Source: Variovorax paradoxus
Lineage (GTDB): Bacteria > Pseudomonadota > Gammaproteobacteria > Burkholderiales > Burkholderiaceae_C
Length of the DNA stretch: 64,000 bases
Reading direction: 5' to 3'
Assembly: GCF_000834655.1 (NCBI RefSeq)
Contig: NZ_JXQQ01000097.1
Coordinates: 40,489-104,488 of the forward strand
The position numbers and the translations under genes are program-made. Below are positions 26,066 to 34,783 of the stretch, one piece after another; position 1 is the stretch's first letter, and every line of letters begins with the position of its first letter. A model generated the notes under the pieces. It was given only the letters and a program-made list of their open reading frames with translations. It did no database searches and was not told the origin of the DNA.

Positions 26066-26988
26066 GCCAGGAAATCTTCGATCAGCCGCGCCACGCGCTG
26101 CGGCTGGTCGTGGTGCAGCATGTGGCCCGCGTCGTCCAGGCGCTCGATGCGCACCGAGGGCACGGACCTCAGGCGCTCGTGGAATTCATCGAGCGTGTAG
26201 CGGTTCTTCCACCACCCCTGCAGGCTGTCGTCGGACGCCTCGACCATCAGCGTCGGCGCGGTGATGCGCGCATAGAGCGCGAGGGTTTCATCGACGCGAA
26301 AGATGTGCGCATTGACGATCTTGTGCGCCGCTTCGCCCAGGATCTGCCAGCGCATGCTGCCGTCGGGCTGCGGGTGGCCGGCCGACCAGTGGCTCGCGAG
26401 CCAGTCGGCCTTGTCCTGCGTGAGGCGCGGGTTGGTCTTCATGAGGCGGCGCGCCACGCCGTCGGCGGCCGAGTAGCCGGCGAGCGCCTTCTCGCCGCGG
26501 TGCAGGCCCTTGAGCTCGTCGATCCACTGGCCGTAGCGCGCGGGCGCTTCGTCGGGCTTGCGAAACGGCATGCCGAAGCCTTCGAGGTTGACCAGCCGGC
26601 GAATGCGCGCGGGCCGCACGCCCGCGTAGTGCATCGCGACGTTGCCGCCCATGCTGTGGCCGACGAGGTCGACCGGGCGGGCCGCATCACCTTCGCCCGC
26701 GTAGTGGTCGAGCAGCCATTCGAGGTCGGCCAGGTAGTCGGCGAGCCAGTAGTTGTCGACGCCGCCGCCATCGGTGAGGCCGAAGCCGCGCCAGTCGGGG
26801 GCGATGATGAAGCGGTCCTGTGCCAGCGCATCGACGACGAATTGCCACGAGGCCGCGACGTCCATCCAGCCGTGCACCAGCACGAGCGGCGGACGGTCCG
26901 GGGAGGGCTCGCCCCAGAGGCGCACGTGGTAGCTGAGGTTGCGCACGGGCACGAATTCGCTGCGCGAGGGACGGAGGGCTTGGTACAT
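26062..26988 (-). CDS. Alpha/beta hydrolase
   Basis: 308 residues. Nucleophile elbow is GHSMGG (Ser within VDLVGHSMGGNVAMHYAG), oxyanion region LVHGWMDVAASW, acid APTLMVEASDD, and catalytic His in DDAGHMLHHDQP. Cytoplasmic ester, epoxide or haloalkane-type hydrolase; substrate cannot be inferred. Divergent from the aldo/keto reductase at 27104 over a 115-base region. Confidence 0.88.
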   Translation of the reverse strand: MYQALRPSRSEFVPVRNLSYHVRLWGEPSPDRPPLVLVHGWMDVAASWQFVVDALAQDRFIIAPDWRGFGLTDGGGVDNYWLADYLADLEWLLDHYAGEGDAARPVDLVGHSMGGNVAMHYAGVRPARIRRLVNLEGFGMPFRKPDEAPARYGQWIDELKGLHRGEKALAGYSAADGVARRLMKTNPRLTQDKADWLASHWSAGHPQPDGSMRWQILGEAAHKIVNAHIFRVDETLALYARITAPTLMVEASDDSLQGWWKNRYTLDEFHERLRSVPSVRIERLDDAGHMLHHDQPQRVARLIEDFLA

Positions 26989-27103
26989 GGGCGCCGATGA
27001 TAAGGAGCGGGGCGCGTTCGGGCAGTCCGGCAGACGACAGCCCGCACTCGGGCATTGGCCGTGCGGCAAGCGCGTTGCGGGGGAGGGCGGTAGCATCCCG
27101 CGC

Positions 27104-28165
27104 ATGAAAAAGATCCAACTCGGTCAGAGCGACCTGCACGTCACCCCGATCTGCCTCGGCACCATGACTTTCGGCGAGCAGGTGGACGAGCCCACCTCCC
27201 ACGCCATCCTGAGCCGTTCGCTCGAACGGGGCGTCGACTTCATCGACACCGCCGAGATGTACTCGGTGCCCACCCGCAAGGAAACCTACAGCGTCACCGA
27301 AACCATCATCGGCAACTGGTTTGCCGCCAACCCCGGCGCGCGCCAGAAGCTCGTGCTGGCCACCAAGGTCGCCGGCCCGCTGCGCAACACCCCCTGGGTG
27401 CGCGAAGGCGTGGGCATGACGGCCGCCGACATCGTTGCCTCGTGCGAGGCGAGCCTGAAGCGCCTGAAGACCGACACGATCGACCTCTACCAGATCCACT
27501 GGCCCGAGCGCCACGTGCCGGCCTTCGGCAACATCTACTACGACCCGGCCAAGGAAGTCACGCAGACCCCGATCCTCGAGCAGCTGGAGACCTTCGGCAA
27601 GCTGGTGAAGGCCGGCAAGATCCGCGCGATCGGCCTGTCGAATGAAACGCCCTACGGCGTGCACGAGTTCGTGCGCCTGGCCGAGCAGCACGGCCTGCCG
27701 CGCGTGGCGACGGTGCAGAACGTCTACAACCTCGCGAGCCGCGGCGCCGAGAACGGGCTGGACGAGACGATGCACCGGCTGGGTGTTTCGCTGCTGGCCT
27801 ATTCGCCGCTCGCCTACGGCCTCTTGACCGGCAAATACGACAAGAGCGGCATCACCGGGCCCGACGCGCCCGAGGAAGCCCGCATCACCCGCTACGAGTC
27901 GGTGCGCAAACTGCGCTGGGGCCGCCCCGACGCGCTGAAGGCCGCGCGCCTGTACAACCAGCTGGCGCGCGACAACGGCCTCACGCCCACGCAGCTCGCG
28001 CTAGCGTTCTGCTACACCAAGTGGCAGGTGGCGAGCACGATCATCGGCGTGCGCACGCTCGAGCAGCTCGATGAAGACATCGATGCCTACGGCACCACGC
28101 TGTCGCCAGAAATCCTGGCCGAGATCGACAGGATCCGCTGGGACATCCGGGACCCGGCGGCGTGA
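27104..28165 (+). CDS. Aldo/keto reductase, Tas-like
   Basis: 353 residues. Starts MKKIQLGQSDLHVTPICLGT; DFIDTAEMYSVPTRKETYSVTE gives the catalytic Asp and Tyr, LVLATKVAGP the Lys and LYQIHWPERHVPAFG the His, as in E. coli Tas. Likely reduces aldehydes with NADPH. Its GTGA end overlaps the start of ybaK, so the two form an operon. The Tas-like name is from the HWPER region and length (346 in E. coli). Confidence 0.9.
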   Translation: MKKIQLGQSDLHVTPICLGTMTFGEQVDEPTSHAILSRSLERGVDFIDTAEMYSVPTRKETYSVTETIIGNWFAANPGARQKLVLATKVAGPLRNTPWVREGVGMTAADIVASCEASLKRLKTDTIDLYQIHWPERHVPAFGNIYYDPAKEVTQTPILEQLETFGKLVKAGKIRAIGLSNETPYGVHEFVRLAEQHGLPRVATVQNVYNLASRGAENGLDETMHRLGVSLLAYSPLAYGLLTGKYDKSGITGPDAPEEARITRYESVRKLRWGRPDALKAARLYNQLARDNGLTPTQLALAFCYTKWQVASTIIGVRTLEQLDEDIDAYGTTLSPEILAEIDRIRWDIRDPAA

Positions 28166-28656
28166 GCGGCAAGAAGGTCCATGTCTCCGAAACGCCCGCA
28201 ACGCAACTGCTGCGGGCGAACAAGATCGCCTTCACCGAGCATCCGTACGAATACATGGAGCATGGCGGCGCGCAGCGCGGCGCCGAGATGCTCGGGCTCG
28301 ATCCGTTCACCGTCATCAAGACGCTGGTGATGCAGGACCAGGACGCCAAACCGCTCATCGTGCTGATGCACGGCAACCGCACCGTGTCGACCAAGAACCT
28401 CGCGCGGCAGATCGGCGCCAAGTCGGTCGAGCCCTGCAAGCCCGAGGTGGCGCAGCGCCACAGCGGCTACATGGTGGGCGGCACTTCGCCGTTCGGCACG
28501 CGGCGCCAGATGCCGGTCTACGTCGAATCGACCATCCTGGAACTGCCGAGGATCGTGCTGAACGGCGGGCGGCGCGGCTACCTCGTCGGCATCGATCCGC
28601 AGGTGTGCGTGGCGCTGCTGGGGGCCAAGCCGGTGCAGTGCGCGCTGGCAGAATAG
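28162..28656 (+). CDS. ybaK: Cys-tRNA(Pro) deacylase YbaK/EbsC
   Basis: 164 residues; removes Cys from mischarged tRNA(Pro), protecting translation. The family pattern includes AEMLGLDPFTVIKTLVMQ (with the essential Lys), KNLARQIGAKSVEPCKPEVAQRHSGYMVGGTSPFGTRRQMPVYVE and LNGGRRGYLVGIDP. Starts at GTG in the GTGA overlap with the preceding reductase, hence translationally coupled. Length is close to E. coli YbaK (159). Confidence 0.93.
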   Translation: MSGKKVHVSETPATQLLRANKIAFTEHPYEYMEHGGAQRGAEMLGLDPFTVIKTLVMQDQDAKPLIVLMHGNRTVSTKNLARQIGAKSVEPCKPEVAQRHSGYMVGGTSPFGTRRQMPVYVESTILELPRIVLNGGRRGYLVGIDPQVCVALLGAKPVQCALAE

Positions 28657-28725
28657 CCGCCGCGGCGCGTCGGCCTCACGACGCAGCCGCCCGATAAGAA
28701 CAAACCATTCCCGCGGAGCGCTGCC

Positions 28726-29361
28726 TTGAGCTTTCACCTGCCGTCCCTCATCGCCATCGTGGCGTCGTACCTGATCGGCTCGCTGTCCTTCGCGGTCATC
28801 GTGAGCAAGTCGCTCGGCATGGCCGATCCGCGCAGCTACGGCAGCGGCAACCCCGGCGCGACCAACGTGCTGCGTTCGGGCAACAAGGGCGCGGCGCTGG
28901 CCACGCTGCTGCTCGACGCGCTCAAGGGCTGGCTGCCGGTGTTCCTGATCCGCCATTTCGGCGCGCAATGGGGCCTTGGCGATGGCGTTGCCGCCGTGGC
29001 GGGCCTCGCGGCCTTCCTGGGGCACCTGTACCCGGTGTTCTTCAACTTCCAGGGTGGCAAGGGCGTGGCCACCGCAGCGGGCGTGCTGGTGGGCATCGCG
29101 CCCTGGCTGGGGCTGGCGACCGGCGCGACCTGGCTGATCATCGCGATCTTCTTCCGCTATTCGTCGCTGTCGTCGCTGGTGGCTGCCTTTTTTGCGCCGG
29201 CCTATTACCTCCTGGGCGGCAACATTGCGTGGCCACTCGACCGCACGGTGCTGATTGCGATCATCATCATGAGTCTGCTGCTGGTCTGGCGGCACCGCGA
29301 AAACATCCGCCGGCTCGCGGCCGGCACGGAGTCGAAACTCGGCTCGAAGAAAAAGGCTTGA
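28726..29361 (+). CDS. plsY: Glycerol-3-phosphate acyltransferase PlsY
   Basis: 211-residue membrane enzyme that transfers the acyl group of acyl-phosphate to glycerol 3-phosphate, first step of phospholipid synthesis. Five hydrophobic segments; active-site motifs YGSGNPGATNVLR (motif 1) and GHLYPVFFNFQGGKGVAT (motif 2) are complete. The TTG at 28726 is the best start, with GCGGAG about 8 bases upstream and the expected N-terminus. The acyl-phosphate donor would come from PlsX, not in this window. Confidence 0.94.
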   Translation: MSFHLPSLIAIVASYLIGSLSFAVIVSKSLGMADPRSYGSGNPGATNVLRSGNKGAALATLLLDALKGWLPVFLIRHFGAQWGLGDGVAAVAGLAAFLGHLYPVFFNFQGGKGVATAAGVLVGIAPWLGLATGATWLIIAIFFRYSSLSSLVAAFFAPAYYLLGGNIAWPLDRTVLIAIIIMSLLLVWRHRENIRRLAAGTESKLGSKKKA

Positions 29362-29369
29362 GGAACACC

Positions 29370-29723
29370 ATGGCAACCATTACCCGCTTTCACGTCGGCC
29401 CGCGCCTGTCGGAGACGGCCGTGCACAACGGCACCATCTACCTCGCCGGCCAGGTGCCCGACGACACCTCGCAGGACATCCGCGGCCAGACCACGCAGGT
29501 ACTCGCCATGGTCGATCGCCTGCTGGCCGAGGCCGGCAGCGACAAGTCGCGCATCCTCATGACGCAGATCTTTTTGGCCGACATCACCGACATCACGGCG
29601 ATGAACGAGGTGTGGGATGCGTGGATTCCGGCCGGCAACACGCCACCGCGCGCGACGGTGCAGGCCAAGATGGCCAATGCGGCCTACAAGATAGAGATCG
29701 TCGTCACGGCCGCTCAAGCCTGA
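29370..29723 (+). CDS. RidA family deaminase
   Basis: 117 residues of the RidA/YjgF/YER057c family, which hydrolyse reactive enamine/imine intermediates to protect PLP enzymes. Landmarks: NGTIYLAGQVPDD, and the conserved Arg in PPRATVQAKMAN with the C-terminal KIEIVVTA. The GAGGAAC ribosome site precedes the ATG, which lies 8 bases after plsY. Subfamily not resolved. Confidence 0.92.
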   Translation: MATITRFHVGPRLSETAVHNGTIYLAGQVPDDTSQDIRGQTTQVLAMVDRLLAEAGSDKSRILMTQIFLADITDITAMNEVWDAWIPAGNTPPRATVQAKMANAAYKIEIVVTAAQA

Positions 29724-29739
29724 GCGGCCAGGACTTTTT
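29708..29739 (+). terminator. Rho-independent terminator after ridA
   Basis: Nine-bp perfect stem GGCCGCTCA / TGAGCGGCC with loop AGCC, followed after AGGAC by TTTTT. The stem contains the last ridA codons and the TGA stop. Confidence 0.85.
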
Positions 29740-29836
29740 GTGAGGGCCGCCGCGCACGGCCGCCCGACGCGGCCGGCCCGCGCCCGGTAGGGGGTTGGCG
29801 AAGCGACACGAAATGCGCGCAGCCTGCGGCGAGCAA

Positions 29837-30484
29837 TCAGTACCGCTTTTCCAGGACCATCTGGTCCGCGTCTCGGCGCATGGAGAAACGGTTGATGAAG
29901 CTGTTGCCCAGCAGCACGAAGGGCATCGGCTCGGGCGAGACGATGGCGTCGATGTCGTAGACCTCGACATCGCCGACGCGCACGGATTGCAGCCGCAGCC
30001 TGTACCCGACGGTCACGCCGTTGGCGGTGCTCATCTGGACCCGCTGGCCCTTGCTGTAGTCCAGCCCGATGCGCTGTGCATCGCCAGCCGACAGCGCGAT
30101 CGACGTGGCTCCCGTATCGAGCATGAATGTGACCGTGCGGCCATTGATGGTGCCCTGCGTCATGTAGTGGCCGCGGCTGTCGGCCGGCAGCACGATGCGG
30201 TTGCCGCCACCGCCTGACCCTCCGCCGCCGCCGATGCTGACCGGCGTGTCCATGCGCAGATTGACGCGCTTTCCCTCGAGTTCGACCACGGCCTGCTCGG
30301 CCTGCAGCGACACCAGCTTCACGCCCTGGAAGCTCTCGCCGACCGCCACCGTCTTGGGCGGTGCGCCGTTCACGATCAGGATCGCGCGGCTGCCGATGGT
30401 GCCGGTGAGCATCACAGAACTGGCCGCATGCGCCGTTGCAACGCCAGCCAGGAGAAGCGCCGTCGCCGCGGCGAGGGATTTCAT
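29837..30484 (-). CDS. TIGR02281-type clan AA aspartic protease (retropepsin-like)
   Basis: 215 residues. Signal peptide ends near ATAHA. A glycine-rich linker (SIGGGGGSGGGGNR) separates an N-terminal domain of about 75 residues from the retropepsin-like domain carrying the DTGAT active site (VTFMLDTGATSIALSA). As a single-domain protease it should act as a dimer in the periplasm. Role in bacteria is not established. Convergent with ridA and upstream neighbour of yajQ on the same strand, ending 4 bases from yajQ. Confidence 0.85.
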   Translation of the reverse strand: MKSLAAATALLLAGVATAHAASSVMLTGTIGSRAILIVNGAPPKTVAVGESFQGVKLVSLQAEQAVVELEGKRVNLRMDTPVSIGGGGGSGGGGNRIVLPADSRGHYMTQGTINGRTVTFMLDTGATSIALSAGDAQRIGLDYSKGQRVQMSTANGVTVGYRLRLQSVRVGDVEVYDIDAIVSPEPMPFVLLGNSFINRFSMRRDADQMVLEKRY

Positions 30485-30488
30485 GGAA

Positions 30489-30974
30489 TCAGTCGCGGAA
30501 GTTGTTGAACGACAGCGGCATGTCCGGCACGTCCTTCTTGATCAGCGCCATTGCGGCCTGCAGGTCGTCGCGCTTGGCGCCGGTGATGCGCACCGCGTCG
30601 CCCTGGATCGCGGCCTGCACCTTGAGCTTGCTGTCCTTGACGATGCGGGTGATCTTCTTGGCCTGCTCGCTCTCGATGCCGCTCTTGACCTTGATGACCT
30701 GCTTGACCTTGTCGCCGCCCATCTTCTGGACGTCGCCCTTGTCGAGGAAACGCACGTCGACGCTGCGCTTGGTGAGCTTGCTGCGGAGGATGTCTTCGAC
30801 CTGCACGAGCTGGAACTCGGCATCGCCGATCATGGTGATTTCCTTGTCCTTGAGGTCGACGGCGGCCGCCGTGCCCTTGAAGTCGAAGCGCGTCGCGATT
30901 TCCTTGGCGGTGTTTTCGACCGCATTCTTCACTTCGGGCAGATTGGGTTCGCAGACGGTATCGAAAGACGGCAT
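30489..30974 (-). CDS. yajQ: YajQ family cyclic di-GMP-binding protein
   Basis: 161 residues, nearly the E. coli YajQ length (163). Family start MPSFDTVCEPNLPEVKNAVE (E. coli: MPSFDIVSE), then TRFDFKG, RFLDKGDVQKMGGDKVKQVI and VRITGAKRDDLQAAMALI. Members bind c-di-GMP and, in Xanthomonas and others, modulate transcription factors. No nuclease or DNA-binding motif. Divergent from murB over a 43-base gap. Confidence 0.95.
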   Translation of the reverse strand: MPSFDTVCEPNLPEVKNAVENTAKEIATRFDFKGTAAAVDLKDKEITMIGDAEFQLVQVEDILRSKLTKRSVDVRFLDKGDVQKMGGDKVKQVIKVKSGIESEQAKKITRIVKDSKLKVQAAIQGDAVRITGAKRDDLQAAMALIKKDVPDMPLSFNNFRD

Positions 30975-31017
30975 GGGCTCTCCTGATGTCACTTGTGCTG
31001 GATGCGACAATTCTCCC

Positions 31018-32070
31018 ATGATCGTGGAGCACAACGTCCCCCTGCAGCCGTACAACAGTTTCGGCATCGTCGCGCGCGCGCAGCGCCTGGCGCGCATCAC
31101 GGACGAGGCCGATGTCGCCGAACTCCTGGCCGGTCCCGACTGGCACGGCGCCCCCCGTTTCGTGCTGGGCGGCGGCAGCAACATCGTGCTGACCGGCGAC
31201 GTCAAGCCGCTGGTGCTCAAGGTGGAAATCAAGGGCTTGCGGCTGGTCGAGGAGACGCCGAGGGCCTGGATCGTGGAGGCCGGCGCCGGAGAGATCTGGC
31301 ACGACGCCGTCGAATGGATGGTGCGCAACGGCTACCCGGGCCTCGAAAACCTGGCCCTCATTCCGGGCACCGTGGGCGGCTCGCCGGTACAGAACATCGG
31401 CGCCTACGGCGTCGAGCTGCAGGACCGCTTCGAATCGCTCGACGCCATCGACCTGGACACCGGCCGCAGCTTCACGCTCGATGCGGCCCAGTGCGCCTTC
31501 GGCTACCGCGATTCGGTCTTCAAGCACGTGCGCAGCGGCCCGAACGATTTCGGCCTCGCGGGCCGGGCGCTCATCACCCGGGTGCGTTTCCGGCTGCCCA
31601 AGCCCTGGAAAGCGGTGGTCGGCTACCTCGATCTCGAACGCAAGATGGAAGAAACCGGCAACTTCACGCCGAGTGCCGTCGATATCTTCGATTGGGTTTG
31701 CGCCATCCGCCGCGCCAAGCTGCCCGACTGGCGCGTGCTGGGCAATGCCGGCAGCTTCTTCAAGAACCCGACCGTCACGCCCGAACAGTGCGCCGACATC
31801 ATCGCGCGCGATCCCAAGATCGTTCACTACCCGATGGCAGACGGCAGCATCAAGCTCGCGGCCGGCTGGCTCATCGATGCGTGCGGCTGGAAGGGCAAGT
31901 CGGTCGGCAATGCCGGCGTGTACGAGCGGCAAGCGCTGGTGCTGGTCAACCGCGGCGGCAGCGAGAACCCGGTGACCGGCGGCGAGGTGATGACTCTGGC
32001 CAAGGCCATCCAGACCAGCGTGTACGAGCGCTTCGGCATCCGGCTGGAGCCGGAGCCGGTGGTGGTCTGA
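31018..32070 (+). CDS. murB: UDP-N-acetylenolpyruvoylglucosamine reductase
   Basis: 350 residues, type I (E. coli-like) MurB with FAD; reduces UDP-GlcNAc-enolpyruvate to UDP-MurNAc. FAD site RFVLGGGSNIVLTGD, GLENLALIPGTVGGSPVQNIGAYGVEL, the catalytic Ser in LGNAGSFFKNP and Glu in GGSENPVTGGEV. The stop overlaps the ATG of the next gene (TGATG). The ATG at 31018 matches the expected N-terminus EHNVPLQPYNSFG. Confidence 0.95.
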   Translation: MIVEHNVPLQPYNSFGIVARAQRLARITDEADVAELLAGPDWHGAPRFVLGGGSNIVLTGDVKPLVLKVEIKGLRLVEETPRAWIVEAGAGEIWHDAVEWMVRNGYPGLENLALIPGTVGGSPVQNIGAYGVELQDRFESLDAIDLDTGRSFTLDAAQCAFGYRDSVFKHVRSGPNDFGLAGRALITRVRFRLPKPWKAVVGYLDLERKMEETGNFTPSAVDIFDWVCAIRRAKLPDWRVLGNAGSFFKNPTVTPEQCADIIARDPKIVHYPMADGSIKLAAGWLIDACGWKGKSVGNAGVYERQALVLVNRGGSENPVTGGEVMTLAKAIQTSVYERFGIRLEPEPVVV

Positions 32071-32903
32071 TGGATCTGGACTTTCTGCACCTGAACTTCC
32101 GCCGGCGCATCGGCGCCCTGGTATGGGCCCGGCGCGCGGTGCCTCTTGTTGCGTTGCTGGCCGCGTTCATCGGCTCGCACCGCTGGGGTGTGGTGGTTGC
32201 CGTGATCCTGGTGGCGGCGCTGTTTTCGGCCGTGCTCAAGTTCCTCGAGACCAGCCTGCGTCGCCAGTTCATCCGTGAGGCACGGCTGCCGCCCTTCCTG
32301 ATCGGCAAGCTGCGCGAAGCCCATCCGCAACTGAGCCGCCGCGATGCCGAGTTGGTGCTGCGGGGCCTGCGCCAGTTCTTCATGGCCCACCTGCGCAGCG
32401 AGCGCAAGTTCGTCGCCATGCCCTCGAAGGTGGTCGACACCGCCTGGCACGAGTTCATCCTGCATACGCAGGGCTACCAGAACTGGTGCAAGGCGGCTTT
32501 CGGCGGCATGCTGCACCACAGCCCGGCCGAGGTGCTGGGCAAGGACCCCAAGCGCAACGACGGCCTGCGGCGCAGCTGGTATTGGGCGTGCAAGGAAGAG
32601 AGCATCGATCCGCGCAAGCCGACGCGCCTGCCGCTGCTGTTTGCACTGGACATCAAGTTCGCGATTCCTGGCGGCTTCGAGTACGTGCCCGACTGCAAGG
32701 CAGTCGACCGGCACAACGGCTCGACCGCGCAGTGCGGCAGCGAATTCGGCGAGTCCTCGTCGGATGGCGGCAGCTCGGGCGATGCCAACGGTTTCGGCGG
32801 CAGCGAATCGAGCAGCGGCAGTGATGGCGGGGGCGGGGACTCCGGCGGCGGCGACAGCGGTGGGGGTTGTGGAGGCGGCTGCGGCGGAGGCGGCGGGGAC
32901 TGA
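32070..32903 (+). CDS. Membrane protein with GRDP-like domain and Gly/Cys-rich tail
   Basis: 277 residues. Two hydrophobic segments occur at about 21-60 (AVPLVALLAAFIG and VVVAVILVAALFSAVL). The middle holds VVDTAWHEFILHTQGYQNWC and MLHHSPAEVLGKD, matching the glycine-rich domain (GRDP, DUF1399-type) pattern DxxWHxFILHT..H. The last 70 residues are Ser, Gly and Cys-rich, ending GGGCGGGCGGGGGD. Start ATG overlaps the murB stop. Function unknown; the His/Cys-rich tail suggests metal binding. Confidence 0.7.
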   Translation: MDLDFLHLNFRRRIGALVWARRAVPLVALLAAFIGSHRWGVVVAVILVAALFSAVLKFLETSLRRQFIREARLPPFLIGKLREAHPQLSRRDAELVLRGLRQFFMAHLRSERKFVAMPSKVVDTAWHEFILHTQGYQNWCKAAFGGMLHHSPAEVLGKDPKRNDGLRRSWYWACKEESIDPRKPTRLPLLFALDIKFAIPGGFEYVPDCKAVDRHNGSTAQCGSEFGESSSDGGSSGDANGFGGSESSSGSDGGGGDSGGGDSGGGCGGGCGGGGGD

Positions 32904-32930
32904 GCCACGCATCACGCGCGACGGCACACC

Positions 32931-32959
32931 AAAGAAAAACGGGCCCATCGGGCCCGTTC
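32931..32959 (-). terminator. Terminator downstream of argG
   Basis: Stem ACGGGCCC/GGGCCCGT with loop ATC; on the minus strand it is followed by TTTTTCTTT, so it terminates argG. It could also act on the plus strand for the murB operon, though the T-run is shorter there. Confidence 0.85.
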
Positions 32960-32979
32960 GTCATATGGAGCGCGCTGGC

Positions 32980-34326
32980 TTACTTGCTGCCGCTCTCGTC
33001 GTCGTTCACGAGCTTGGGCAGCGAAGCGCCCTGGCTCGACGACAGCAGCCCGGTGCGGGTGTAGATCGCCAGCTTCTCGCGCGTGTCGATGATGTCCAGG
33101 TTGCGCATCGTCAGCTGGCCGATGCGATCGAGCGGCGTGAAGGCGCCCTCGACCTTTTCCATGCTCAGGCGCTCGGGCTTGTAGGTGAGGTTGGGCGACT
33201 CGGTGTTCAGGATCGAGTAGTCATTGCCGCGGCGCAGCTCGACCGTCACCTCGCCGGTGATGGCGCGCGCGACCCAGCGCTGGGCCGTCTCGCGCAGCAT
33301 GATGGCCTGCGGGTCGAACCAGCGGCCCTGGTAGAGCAGGCGGCCGAGCTTGCGGCCGTGGTCGCGGTACTGCTCGATCGTGTCTTCGTTGTGGATGCCG
33401 GTGACGAGGCGCTCGTAGGCGATGAACAGCAGCGCGAGACCCGGGGCCTCGTAGATGCCGCGGCTCTTGGCTTCGATGATGCGGTTCTCGATCTGGTCGC
33501 TCATGCCCAGGCCGTGGCGCCCGCCGATGCGGTTGGCTTCCAGGATCAGCTCGACCATGTTCGGGTAGGCCACGCCGTTCAGCGCGACGGGCACGCCTTC
33601 TTCGAAGCGCACCGAGACGGTTTCGCGCTTGACCTCGACTTCGTCCTTCCAGAACGCGACGCCCATGATGGGCTGCACGATCTGCATGCCGCTGTTCAGA
33701 TGCTCCAGGTCCTTGGCCTCGTGCGTGGCGCCCAGCATGTTGGAGTCGGTCGAATAGGCCTTCTCGGACGACATCTTGTAGGCGAAGCCGGCCTTCTGCA
33801 TGAACTCCGACATTTCCTTGCGGCCGCCCAGCTCGTCGATGAAGACCTGGTCGAGCCAGGGTTTGTAGATCTTGAGCGCGGGGTTGGTGAGCAGGCCGTA
33901 GCGGTAGAAGCGCTCGATGTCGTTGCCCTTGTAGGTGCTGCCGTCGCCCCAGATGTGGACGTCGTCTTCCTTCATGGCCGACACCAGCATGGTGCCGGTC
34001 ACCGCGCGGCCGAGCGGCGTGGTGTTGAAGTAGGTAACGCCCGCCGTGGTGACGTGGAAGGCGCCGGCCTGCAGCGCGGCGATGCCCTCGTTGGCCAGCT
34101 GCGCGCGGCAGTCGATCAGGCGCGCGTTCTCGGCGCCGTAGAGCATCGCCTTGCGCGGGATCTCGTCGTAGTCGGGCTCGTCGGGCTGGCCGAGGTTGGC
34201 GGTGTAGGCGTAGGGAATCGCGCCCTTGTTGCGCATCCAGTGCAGGGCCGCGCTGGTGTCCAGGCCGCCGGAGAAGGCAATGCCGACCTTCTGGCCGGCG
34301 GGAACGTTTTGGAGGATGGTCGACAT
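32980..34326 (-). CDS. argG: Argininosuccinate synthase
   Basis: 448 residues, the longer E. coli-like form (447). Joins citrulline and aspartate with ATP in arginine synthesis. PP-loop ATP motif FSGGLDTSAALHW, and conserved GVTYFNTTPLGRAVTGT, IWGDGSTYKGNDIERFYRYG, YKPWLDQVFIDELGGR. Preceded by ppnP, whose stop is 16 bases upstream. The gap of about 76 bases before it contains the terminator. Complete. Confidence 0.96.
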   Translation of the reverse strand: MSTILQNVPAGQKVGIAFSGGLDTSAALHWMRNKGAIPYAYTANLGQPDEPDYDEIPRKAMLYGAENARLIDCRAQLANEGIAALQAGAFHVTTAGVTYFNTTPLGRAVTGTMLVSAMKEDDVHIWGDGSTYKGNDIERFYRYGLLTNPALKIYKPWLDQVFIDELGGRKEMSEFMQKAGFAYKMSSEKAYSTDSNMLGATHEAKDLEHLNSGMQIVQPIMGVAFWKDEVEVKRETVSVRFEEGVPVALNGVAYPNMVELILEANRIGGRHGLGMSDQIENRIIEAKSRGIYEAPGLALLFIAYERLVTGIHNEDTIEQYRDHGRKLGRLLYQGRWFDPQAIMLRETAQRWVARAITGEVTVELRRGNDYSILNTESPNLTYKPERLSMEKVEGAFTPLDRIGQLTMRNLDIIDTREKLAIYTRTGLLSSSQGASLPKLVNDDESGSK

Positions 34327-34341
34327 GTCAGGGTCCCGGGT

Positions 34342-34668
34342 TCAGCCGAAATGGCAGATGTAGCTGTAGGGCTCGCCGGTCACCCGGATCTGGAAGCTCG
34401 AATTGCCCGGCACGTTGAACTTCTGGCCCGGGCCCGAAGCCACCCATTCGGTGGTGCCGGCCAGCAGGTATTCGCAGCTGCCCGACGTGCCTTCCATGAT
34501 TTCCGGGGCGCCGGTATTGAAGGTGAGGGTGGACGGGAGAATCACGCCGACCGATTTCTTCGTGCCGTCTGCGAGCGTAAGGCCGTGGCTCACGCACTTG
34601 CCGTCGAAATACACATTGGCCTTGGTGGCCACTGCGGCGCTGTTCAGTGTTTCGGTAATCGTCGTCAT
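34342..34668 (-). CDS. ppnP: Pyrimidine/purine nucleoside phosphorylase PpnP
   Basis: 108 residues, cupin-fold nucleoside phosphorylase (E. coli YaiE, 94 aa) that uses phosphate to cleave purine and pyrimidine nucleosides. Family blocks: ANVYFDGKCVSHGLTLADGTKKSVGVILPS, EIMEGTSGSCEYLLAG, FNVPGNSSFQIRV and YSYICHFG. The N-terminal 14 residues are extra relative to E. coli. Lies 16 bases upstream of argG on the same strand, possibly co-transcribed. Confidence 0.94.
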   Translation of the reverse strand: MTTITETLNSAAVATKANVYFDGKCVSHGLTLADGTKKSVGVILPSTLTFNTGAPEIMEGTSGSCEYLLAGTTEWVASGPGQKFNVPGNSSFQIRVTGEPYSYICHFG

Positions 34669-34783
34669 TGGGTGGCGCCGGCGCACGGGGCGTTCGGCTA
34701 ATCGAGGACGCACCGCACCGGCGGCGCACCCGTCAGGGTTGGGAAAGTCCTCGATTTTAGGGGCTCGGCCAAGCCCCGCCCGC

